A stretch of 64,000 nucleotides of DNA from Neospora caninum Liverpool. Taxonomy: Eukaryota > Apicomplexa > Conoidasida > Eucoccidiorida > Sarcocystidae. Below are positions 19,436 through 29,427 of this stretch, piece after piece. The notes beneath the pieces are model-generated. The model saw nothing but the letters and a program-made list of their open reading frames with translations. It was not told the origin of the DNA and did not search any database. Position 1 is the first letter of the stretch, and every line of letters begins with the position of its first letter. The position numbers were made by a program, and so were the translations under genes. The stretch lies in assembly GCF_000208865.1 (NCBI RefSeq), contig NC_018393.1, positions 3,614,714 through 3,678,713 of the forward strand. The letters are read 5' to 3'.

Positions 19436-22179
19436 TCAGTTGACCTCGTGTGTCTCTTGCCCTCGCATCTGTCTCGCTCTGTCGTGTGAGTTTCGCGTTC
19501 CTTCCTCCTTGCTGTTCGTTTCTCTGCATGCGTCGTCGATGGCGATGACTGTTGACGCAGCTACAGCGGCATCACAAACCATGCGGGCGATCTTTAGCGC
19601 CATAGGCTCTTTTTCGACATCGAATTCGAGAGATGCCACAACTCTCCCGCCTCCGTGTCCTTCCTCTTGTTCTCTTTCGTCTTTTTTTTCTTCCTTTTCG
19701 GTCGCGTTCTCTGCCGTCTTTGCGCTTTGGTTGTCGCTCGTGGGGTCGGCCCGGTGTCGCGTACGGTCTGCCTCTTCGGCGGTTTGGCGTGCGCGCCAAA
19801 AAAGGATCTTTCTGACGGGTAAGACAAGCCGAGAGCTGGAGGAGATGAAGGCTGCCTTCCATTGGTCTGTTTCGCTCAGGCGCCAGATCGGAGCAGTTTC
19901 TGAGACAAGAATATCATGCGACCTCAGCAGCTTCAACACGAGCGCACGCACTGTCCCAGGGAGACAGCGCGACGCGTCGCCAGCGAAGAGGCGATTCTGC
20001 GCAGCGTTGTACGCGAAAAAATTGCTGCTGAGACCTAGACAGGAGACAGCACAAGCAAAAAGACACTGGCTTAAACCTACACAGGAGAGAGCAAACAGAC
20101 ACAGACGAAAACCATCAGACGTCACAGAGAGACGTGAAGGACAGGGGGAGAGATGACCGAAGGAACAAGAGACGGGAGTGACCGAGAGAACGCAGAAGAG
20201 ATGGAAGGAGAAGAAGAAGGAGAAGAAGAAAGCGAAGAAGAGAGAAGAGAAGAGGGAGACGAGAGAAAAAGAGGAGGAAGAGAAGAGAAAAGGAACAAAC
20301 GCTGTAGAGAGGAAAGACGAGAATGTGTCTTTCGCGTTCGTGATTCCAGTCTGCCCTCACCTTCGAGGATCTCGTTCGCGTGATTCATCATGACAACTTC
20401 CTCAATTTTCTCTCCAGTTTCCCTCTCGACCTCGCGTGCGCAGGCGACCAGTCTCTCTCTCTCGCGAAGCCAACTCGTCGATTTCGTTTGCGCCGCTTCT
20501 CGGCCTTCGTGCTCCACAGCCAAGAGAACGCAGCCGCTCTGTCCCGCCTTTCCAGAACCAGCAGTCGAGGCAGAAGGCGACGCAGAGTGACATCCGCGAG
20601 CGGGAAGAGACGCAGAGCCCTCCAGCAAAGGCTCCGCATAAACAAAGAGACACACGACAGGAGAGGAAGATGAGGGAGAGGAAAAGGAAGAAAAAGACGA
20701 AGCAGAGGAAGACGCACAGAGAGGAGACAACGGAGAAAGAGAAGAGAAGGCAGAAGGCGCGTTGGCTAGCGATGTCTCGAAGGGCTGAATCGGCGACGTG
20801 GAAGGAATGGTAGCTTCGAGAACTCGACATCTTCGCCGTTCCGGCGCGGTGGCGTCTCCACCGGAAGCCGGACCCGTGGAGTGACATCTGTTGTCCCCAT
20901 CAAATCGACTCCTCGGTTTCACTGTCGTCCAGTAAAACAGAGCCGTATCCCCTTCTCGGTGAGGCCGCACGCGAGGCGCCGTCTGTGAGGAAAGGCTGTT
21001 TCCTTCCTCGCTCGTCACGCCCGCTTCCTGGATTGCCTGTTCGCGCTTCCCTCTTCTGCCTTGTTTCCCTACGTCGTTTTCTCCGGCTGCGTTCCGAGTC
21101 GCGTTTCCAGCGCCTGTAATCTTCTCTGTCTCCTCTCGCGCGCTGTCTTCGTGGGCTCTTATCCTCCTCGCTGCGTCGCCTTCTGCGTTCCCCTCCCCGT
21201 CCGCCGCGCTTTGCCGCACGCAGACCACCCGTCTCTCCGGAAGGGAGACAAGTGCTCGAGGAATCTGCGCAGGAAAGAGCAGAGTGAGAACCAGCGAGAA
21301 GCGCCAGTCTGAAGATAGCTCAGAAACAGGTCGATCGGAGAAAGCGCGCACAGAAGACGCGGAAGAAACGGAAGAAGCACACGGAGGGGAGGAAGAAAGA
21401 GAAGAAGAGGAAGACGGAGAAGGAGATGATGAAGATGATGAAAAGGAAGAAGGAGAGGAAGAAGAGGACGAGGACGAAGAAGCTAACAAAGACGAGGAGT
21501 GAAGACGACGAGCATATCGTAGAAGGCTGCGGAAGCTGTCTAGGGCTGCACAGGTGATTTCCTCGTGTGATGGAAGGATGCCAGGTACGCACTGTGGTGG
21601 GATGTCTGTTTCTTCGACTTTCCCGCCCTCGTTTCTCCCTCCCTCGGGCACCGGAGTGCTTGCAAGGCGAGGCGCCAAGCTGTCAAGCACGCGCTGAGTT
21701 TCCTTGGCGCCCCGAAATGAAGCGATGAGCCGGTCGAGGTGAGAAGGAAGAAGAAAAATTTGAGACCTGCGAGAGACCGTGCGGCAGACCGTGTACGCGG
21801 CCGACGGAAAGAAACCGAGAAGCGCCTTCTGAGAAAGCCAGATAGGGGAAGAGGAAGAGGGGGAAGAAGAGGAAGAGCGGGAAGGGGACGAGGGAGAAGA
21901 AGAGGAAGAGGGGGAAGAAGAGGAAGAGGGGGAAGAAGAGGAAGAGCGGGAAGGGGACGAGGGAGAAGAAGAGGAAGAGGGGGAAGAAGAGGAAGAGCAG
22001 GAAGGGGACGAGGGAGAAGAAGAGGAAGAGGGGGAAGAGGAAGAGAGAGAAGAGAGCGACGACAGAGGAGGAGAGGGGGTTTGCGGGTCGGAAGCGACAC
22101 TTTTGTCTCCGGGGAGGCGCGTCTCTGCCGGCTTCGTCCCGGGTCGTTCTGGGGCCTTTGCAGTTTCTCGCGCCATCAT
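19436..22179 (-). CDS. Class IV PLP-dependent aminotransferase-like protein, two exons
   Basis: Exons are 22179-20361 and 20034-19436. The junction falls inside a family motif, NEILEG joined to LSSNFFAYN, with GAAG/GTGAGG donor and CTGTCTAG acceptor; the model gives 805 residues. Fold-type IV signatures are an N-terminal block (LGFFPSAAYTVCRTV, LLPSHLDRLIASF), then EVVMMNHANEILEGLSSNFF (PLP-binding region), LPGTVRALVLKLL, and WKAAFISSSSRLVLPVRKI, where the Ser-Arg pair is typical. Relatives include branched-chain and D-amino acid aminotransferases and aminodeoxychorismate lyase; substrate cannot be assigned. The domain normally needs 280-350 residues. The excess is Ser/Pro homopolymer tracts (residues about 35-115 and 225-275) plus a low-complexity centre. 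TTVKPRSRF is a candidate site for the catalytic Lys, but this is uncertain. A PLP-synthesis gene lies 2.6 kb away. Confidence 0.85.
21840..22060. repeat. Purine tandem repeat encoding Ser/Pro tract
   Basis: Imperfect tandem copies of a GGGGAAGAAGAGGAAGAG-type unit, interspersed with a longer GCGGGAAGGGGACGAGG-containing unit, lie inside exon 1 of the class IV aminotransferase-like gene. On the coding strand they give the Ser/Pro run. On the opposite strand they give an artificial Arg/Gly-rich frame. This tract is a likely site of length polymorphism. Confidence 0.85.
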
Positions 22180-24031
22180 GCAGGAGACGCTGAGCCAAGC
22201 GAATCCGCAGGCGAACCGGTTTTTTCTTGCAAGAAAAACAAATCCTTCTCAGAAGGATATCTCATTCACGTGACATCTCCTCCATTAATCATATAACCTG
22301 TAATACACCTTCTCCATTCAACCCATAGTGTACTATAGAGATATTGCATTAAATGCATAATGGAGTATTCACCTTGTACATTTACAACATTGTCGATTCT
22401 GCACAGAGTGCGCTAAATATGTGATCGAGGATACACCCTTCAATCCATCATCTTTTGTGGAGATACCGAATTCACTGTATCATATATTATACGCCTAGTG
22501 CATATAAATGTATGATTTCTTGTAAGACAGGTGCATGCAAATCCGTAAAACGCGCAGGTACAGTGGCAATTTTGTGTGTGGAGTTTTTGAGGGGAGACGC
22601 GGGCGATGCGAGACAGACGAGAAGATCGCGTCTGTGCTGGATGAGTTCGTTTCGAAGCAGGAAGTTCTTGACGTCGGCGGCGGAAAGGAAAAGAAACCCA
22701 CGCACACTTTTGTCTCTCACTGGCTGACGGTAATCACGTTCGTCCCTCGAGGATGCAGAATGCTTCTCCGAGACGAAAAGAGTGCGCCTGAGGTGACTTG
22801 AGAAAAGAGCGGCTAGAAGTCCAGCGAGGACCGCCGTACACGCCGCAGCGCGTGCGCAGAATTCGAGAAATGTCACGAATGCCCAGACGAGGAAAAACGC
22901 GATCTCCTCTTTTTTCACGGCTCAAGCAGAAACTGGCCAAGAAGGAAAAGAAGCACGGCGAAGCACGGAGGCAATCGAATTTCGGGAGACAAAGAAAAAA
23001 CAGAGACACAGTGTGCATGCGGAGCTGTGTCTCGTCTGGTGCATGCACCCCCTGTACAGAGACTGCGCACTGCGGTCGATTGAATTCTTTCTCATCTTTC
23101 TCTCGCCACGAAACATTCTCGGTCTTTCAAGGACTTTGCATATCTTCTTCTTGCCTTTTCTTTTTCGTCTGATAGTCGCCGTCTGTCTCTAGACCCGAAC
23201 GCAGCGGCTGGTGGTTAGAAGAACAACGGTTTCCTTTCTTCTGCGCATCGGTGTCTTGTGTTACGTGTCTGCTGCCTTTCTTTTGCAACAAGAGGCACGC
23301 CGAAAAGGAGCAGTTTCGATAATTGTGCGTCTTCTGAGGAACAGAGAGGTCGTGCCCAAAGGCTGTCCGCTCGCGAAAGTTTCCGGCAATTTTCGGAGAG
23401 CGTTAGGAGTCTCTCTCGTGCTTCACACACTTCTCGCCCCGCCCTTTTCGCTTCTTTCCTCTCGTGGCTCTTGCTTCTTCGACTCGCCTCTTCTCTTCTT
23501 TTTTTCTTCTCCGTATCCTCTTTCTCCTTCTTTCTGTTTTCTCTCTTTTCACGACAGTCCGCCTTTCGTTTCCTCGTGTGTAAGTCCTCTGTGCAGTTTC
23601 TGCTGTCGTTTCGGTTTCCCCAGCTCTCCCTGTGCCGCCCTTCGCCTCCAGTCGCGTGCTGTCTGCTTTTCTTCTCTCTCTCCTCCTGCGCCTCTCTTCT
23701 CAGTTTCTTCGAATTCGGACTTGGTTGCAACGTCCTTGTCTCCTTTCGTCTCGCTGAAGTCCTCTCTGCAGTCCATTCCTGGGGTCTCCTCTCTCTTTCC
23801 CCCCTCGGAAGAAGTGCTCTGCAGCGCCAATAGCAGGTTGATTTCTTCTGGATTTGCCGCTCTCGTCCGTCTTTTTCGTAGACGTTGCGTCCTTGAGTGT
23901 CCGAATCCAAGGCGGATGCCACGCATGGCCGAGCTTCTTGAGAAGCTGTGACGTGCAAACCAACGACGAGGGTTTTGCGACCCCGGCGCTCAGACAAAGT
24001 GTTTCCGAAAACGCAAGGAATCCGACAAAAA
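22180..24031. promoter_or_regulatory. Divergent promoter region with AT-rich island
   Basis: The interval separates the minus-strand aminotransferase-like gene from the plus-strand RNase H2A gene. Bases about 22265-22525 form an AT-rich island whose composition breaks sharply from both sides. I cannot match it to cob and it may be another organelle-derived or mobile remnant. The remainder is pyrimidine-rich. A minus-strand frame at 22487-22918 begins with GTG and is not accepted as a gene. Confidence 0.45.
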
Positions 24032-24731
24032 ATGGAGTCCGTTCTCCTTCAGCCGATCATCTCGTCGAACTTCAACAAATGCGACGGGAAGCCTGTTCGT
24101 CTCGGTAAGGGAAACGTTTGAGGGATACAGCAGATCTTTTTTCCAGGCGGCATGCACGCGTTGCTCTCCCTTCAGGCAGCTCTGGCTTCGTTTCTCAGCA
24201 TGCGGTCTCCCTCTTCTCTTCAGTTCTGTTTCCTCCCCCTAGTATTTCTGTCTTCACCTCTTTCTCTCGCTCTCCTCATTCTTCCCCCTCTCATTCTCCC
24301 CTTCCTCATTCCTCCCTTTCTTCTCTTTCCCCCACTTCGCGTTTCCTTCGCAGGCATCGACGAGGCAGGCCGTGGCTACTGTCTTGGGCGCGATGGTGAC
24401 CGCCTGCTTCTTCTGTCCTGCTGAGATCGAAACCAACTNNNNNNNNNNNNNNNNNNNNNNNNNNNNNNNNNNNNNNNNNNNNNNNNNNNNNNNNNNNNNN
24501 NNNNNNNNNNNNNNNNNNNNNNNNNNNNNNNNNNNNNNCGGAATTTCTCCTAAAAAGCCGAAAAATACACAAAAACGTATATATATATATATGTATATGA
24601 TTATATATATATATAGTGATATGTATTTATAAACATGTGTATACATAGATATATGACCGTGTTTGTCTGTGTCCCGCTCAATGCATAGATATGTACATGA
24701 TACAACAGGCATGTGCCCACGTAAACATATA

Positions 24732-24770
<39 letters not shown>

Positions 24771-27419
24771 GTGTATATATATGTATATGTATATATATGT
24801 ATATGTATATATATGTATATATATATATATATGTCTGTATGTATGTCTGTTTGTATGTATGTATAAGAGCATGCATGTAGTTGTGTGTGGATTTAGATTC
24901 AAGTACTCATGTGCATGCCCTCTGCCTGCGGAGTCAAATGACGCATGTCCAGTCTCTTTTTTCTTGCCTTTTCACCAGTCGCTCTCTCCACTCCTTTCGC
25001 TCTCTTCCGTTTCACGCGCGGTCACCTTCCATAAAGTTGAAGTCTTACTTTTCAGTCTCCCGTCTCCTTCCATTCTTTAGTTTCGTGCTGTCCGCGGCAA
25101 AAATGTTCCCGCAACACTCGTTGTTATTGCCGCCTTTCCTTGACAGATTCGAAGAAGTTGAAAGAATGGGAACGCGAAGAGGCGTTCGAGGCGATACAAG
25201 AGAAGCGCGACATTTTCGGGTGCGCCTCAAGTTTCTGAATTTTCTCTTTCTCTGTCCCTCGCTGTATCGCTCTGTGTCTCGCTGTCTCTAGCTTTCCTTC
25301 TCTGTGTCTCGCTGTCTCTCTCGCTGTATCGCTCTGTCTCTCGCTTTCTTTCCCTGTGTTTCTTGCATCTCAATTTTTTCTGCTGCTCTCAAAAACTGTC
25401 TCAGCTTGCAGGCCGACGCGTTTTTACATGCATCTTTCTCTCGTGTCTGTATCCACTACCCCCCCCCCCCAACCCCGGGGAAATATCTACATAGATAGGT
25501 GTATGCATATATATATATATATATATACGCAGAGTGTGTGTGTATGTATATGACTGCGTAGATGCATATGTATATAAATGCCTATATATATATAAAGATG
25601 CACATATAGGTATATATCTTAATCTGCGTATCTACATAATATGTATATATCTCTTTGTGGTTTTGCATTCATGTGATTTCGTTCTTTGTTTTCTCTCGCG
25701 GTCACATTTGTTTCGAAACTCTTCAACTGTTTTCGGCGTGGGCTCCTCTCGGCGCGTCGGACGTGATCGGTGTCACTCTTGCGAATGCGTTTTTTTGCGA
25801 CATCGGAAAACGTTTTTGGTTTTTCAGGTGGAGCATTCACGCCATTCGCCCGGAAGAGATTTCAGCGAAAATGCTGAGAAAGTGAGATGCGTCGATAGCC
25901 CTTTTCTCGCTTTTTTTGCTGGCACCCCAAGCAGCATCGCAGGGTGAACGCAGTCGAATCCTTCTGCCGACTGTCTGGCCCTTTTCCTTCACCGAAGACG
26001 CCTCTTGAAAACCGGTCTTTCAAACAGGATCACAGACGTGCTGGAGTCACTCTTTCGCCTGCTCAACAAATCTGCAATTCCCCACAACCGTCATTGCCTC
26101 TCTCGCGCACTCTGCCTGTTCTTTTGCAGGCGCACCGTGTCTATGCATATACATCCACTCACAAGAAAACTCATCTACAAACCAATATACACCTATCTAT
26201 ATTGATGTATGCATATATAAGTGGGGAAATGCATGTGCATGTGTGCAGTTCCTAAGCAAGTGTAGACAGGGATCCAGAGGTCTGTGCAGTCTTCGTGTAT
26301 GCAGTCATATGTCTGGCTGCAAATCTGTGCGAGGGTCTACGAGGCTCTCTGGAAAGGTGAACAATCACATCTAGGTATTTCTATAACATTTGTATAAATA
26401 TATTTCTATATATGTGTGTACATATGCAAATACATATATATGTATGTACATGTTGGAATGGATGAAAATGAGTATTCATATCTGTGCACTAGAACGGCAC
26501 CGAGTGATTTGCATTTTCCCTTGAGAGACGTTTCTGTTTTTTCAAATCGCGCAACGTTTCTATTTTCCGCTGTGCTGCGGTCGCATTTTTCAGGAAGAAA
26601 CACAGCCTGAACGAGATCTCTCACGAAACGGCCATTTCGCTGATTCTTCGAACGGTCCAAAGCGGAGTCAATGTGGCAGAAGTAAGCCCCGGCAGACAGT
26701 ATCGTCACCTCGAAAAGAGGGAAACGAGAAAAAAGGTGGAAGGCCCCGAAGCAAACGAAAATACGAGGGTTTAGCGGGGGTGCAACACCGGGTGTCTGTA
26801 CACTCGAATACAAGGAAGAAACGTCGCACAGAGCACAGAAAGAGTTTGGAGGAACAGAAGACGGCTTTGTCTTGGCTCCAAGATCCAGCTGAGAGGAACG
26901 ACGGTCTGGCGTCTCCTGCGCGAACCAGAAAAAATCCCTTTTCGCCATTCTGGGAATTTCTTCAAGTGTCAGCTTCAAGAAAAACTTACCCGTGTATGTA
27001 CACTTAAACGATTCCACCCCAGTGCAGCGATTCTCAATTTCCACAGCCCCACGCCTCGAGCTGGTTAGGTCTCGTTCTCTCTCTCTCTACCTCTCTAAAT
27101 CTACCGTTTGCGCCGTAGCTCATCTGTCTAACCGTCAATCTTTGTCAGTCTCCTCCGTGCTTGCGTCGACATGCATCTGTCTCTGGGTGTACCTGCATGC
27201 GTGTCTTTCGTTTCCTTCAAGTGAAGAGTTCCCGTGTTCACACGTGAACGTGCGTGTGCAGATTTGGAATTCTCCTTCGTTCCATGCAGATGTGTATCCG
27301 CCGTATACAGTTAAATACACATATACAAATAAATAAACACACACACATATATGTGCATGTATATGTGTATTTATCTGTATATATAGCTATATAGAAATGT
27401 ACATTTATTTGCACACATA

Positions 27420-27458
<39 letters not shown>

Positions 27459-28044
27459 TTGAACGTGCATGTGAGCGTAGACGAGAGCAGCCCGTATGAC
27501 GGCGGAGGCATATGCTCAGGCTAATGTTTATGGAGACCTGTTTTGTTGTTTTTTTTCGCGTCGCCTTGACATTTGTTTTCTTCAGGTGTTTGTCGACACG
27601 GTTGGAAACGCGAACGCCTACCAGGCGAAATTAAAGGCGCGTTTCCCGTCCATAAAGATCAAGGCAAGCAGACGCGGTTTCGGCCGCATTTTGCCGTTGT
27701 CACTCTCTCCCTCCTTTTCGTCGCACTGCGTCTCTCTGCTTCGGCTGTCAACTCTGTGCGGGCGTCCAAAATTCCCACCCGGCGCCCTTCTGTCTCCGAA
27801 ACTGTCTGTCTCGCTTCTGGACTCCGACAGAAACGCCCCACACAGTTACATACACGCAAGCAACTACCCTCAGGTGGCCTTCAATGTACTGATCCATTTA
27901 AGTATATTTCCATGTTTGTGTGAACGGTCTCGCGCCTCGCCTCACAGACAGGCGTCGAGTTCAGTGAAGAGACATGCACCTCTATAATGATGTAAGTAAA
28001 CGTATGCATATATATATCCATATATATTTGTATGTATATATATC

Positions 28045-28075
<31 letters not shown>

Positions 28076-29427
28076 ATCTACATGTATATCTACATGTGTA
28101 TATATAGATATATACATGTGCAACTGCTATATCTGTGTGGATATATGCTCTCTCTATGGCTATGTGCCTGTGTGAAGTGGACGAGAACGAGGCCTGTTTT
28201 TGGAGAGTTTACTGTGTCTGTGGTTTCTCCGTTCGTCGCAGGTGGCCGAAAAGGCTGACTCGCTGTACCCGGTTGTCAGCGCCGCCTCCATTCTCGCGAA
28301 AGTCTCCCGCGACCGCATGCTCGTTCAGTGGAAGCCTCACGGTCTCCAGCCGGCAGAGAACGAAAAAGAACCGGAGAACGCGGAGGAGAAAGCAGGCAGA
28401 CTGGACGCGTCCTCTGGAGGGGAAAAGTCTGATGCGTCGCCTTCCTCGGGAAAGCGAGAGGGAGACGAGGCACAGGCCGAGGAAGCAGAGGAAGGGCCGA
28501 AGAAGAAAAAGAAGAAGGAGACGAAGGAGAAAGGAGAAAAGGAGAAAAACGCAAAGAGTGCGAAGGGCGCTGTCTCTTCTCCAACCTTTGGGAGTGGCTA
28601 TCCAGGAGGTAACCCGTTTGTTTCTGTTTTTCCCAGGGGAGGGGAGGCGGCTGTCAGGCTGGCAGCAGTCGGGATCGAGATAGAGCGGAGGACGGTTCTG
28701 TGTGGGGCGTCTGTTTTCGTCTGTTTTTTTCTCATGTTTGAGCCTTGCTTCCAGGCGATTCACGTCTTCTTTCTGGTTCTCGCTTCGTGTGTCTTTTTGC
28801 CGCGCCTGAGGTGTCCGCGTCTTCCTCTCGTTTTCGTTCTCCCCCTTCTCGTTTTCCTTCCTCGTTCTCCCTCTTCTTTTTCTCCTGCTTTTTGCTCTCC
28901 CCCACATCTCCCTCTTCAGTCTCCCTCGCCTTTTCCCTTCCCCCCTCTATCTTCTCTGTCGCCTTTTTCATTTTGGCGTTCTTTTCTCCCTTTCTTCCGT
29001 CGCAGACGCCGAAACGGTGGCCTTCTTGAACAAAAACTGCGATCCCGTGTTTGGCTTCGACGGCTTCGTCCGCTTTAGCTGGTCGACTGCTCGGCTTATA
29101 TTCGAGAAACGCGGCGTGCCGGTGGAATGGTAAGAGCGAGGCGCATGCCAGGTGCCCGGGAGTCGCGATGGCCGCGACGGCGTATCACTCCCTGCGAGGC
29201 TTTTTGCGACATTGAAAAACGGCCCGTGGAGTTTTGTGTCTTTTCCGTCCTTTGCACAACGCAGGTACGAGGAAGTCGAAGAAGAAGCGGCAGGAGCAAG
29301 CAAGGCGAAACAGAGTCGGATCACAAATTTTTTCGCGGCAAAGCGCGAGGCCACGGCAGGGGGCATTGACAGAGCCCCGTTTTTCGTCAAGTCCAAATTA
29401 CAGTTGCTCTCGGAACTGACTGCTTGA
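24032..29427 (+). CDS. RNASEH2A: Ribonuclease H2 subunit A, nine or more exons, broken by gap
   Basis: Exons are 24032-24104, 24354-24438 (runs into an assembly gap), 25147-25219, 25828-25881, 26594-26681, 27586-27663, 28242-28608, 29006-29129 and 29265-29427. The enzyme cuts the RNA strand of RNA:DNA hybrids and removes single ribonucleotides from DNA in the nucleus. Motifs are GIDEAGRG (catalytic Asp and Glu), SKKLKEWER, VFVDTVG (catalytic Asp), KADSLYPVVSAASILAKVSRD (catalytic Asp), GSGYPGD, and FVRFSWSTA. An extra Lys/Glu-rich insert of roughly 75 residues precedes GSGYPGD. The C-terminus carries a PIP-box, QSRITNFF. The intron after 27663 uses a GC donor (AAG/GCAAGC). One extra base after GIDEAGRG shifts the frame before the N gap; the downstream exons are intact, so this is more likely an assembly fault than a pseudogene. 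Confidence 0.9.
24439..24538. other. Assembly gap of exactly 100 N
   Basis: A run of 100 N interrupts exon 2 or the following intron of RNase H2A. The round number suggests a placeholder of unknown size. TA microsatellites begin within 40 bases of its right edge, which probably caused the assembly break. Confidence 0.98.
24577..24833. repeat. TA/TATG microsatellites beside assembly gap
   Basis: Two TA-rich tracts (24577-24616 and 24727-24833) lie in the intron of RNase H2A immediately right of the N gap. Confidence 0.88.
27423..27456. repeat. (TA)n microsatellite in RNase H2A intron
   Basis: This is an uninterrupted TA run inside the intron before the VFVDTVG exon. A related interrupted tract lies at about 28003-28116 in the next intron. 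Confidence 0.88.

Noticed and set aside
21739..22296. 185-codon Arg/Gly-rich plus frame
   Set aside because: It is the antisense of the Ser/Pro repeat in the class IV aminotransferase-like exon.
22487..22918. 143-codon minus-strand frame with an N-terminal hydrophobic stretch
   Set aside because: It opens with GTG, an in-frame stop lies just upstream with no acceptor, and half of it runs into the AT-rich island.
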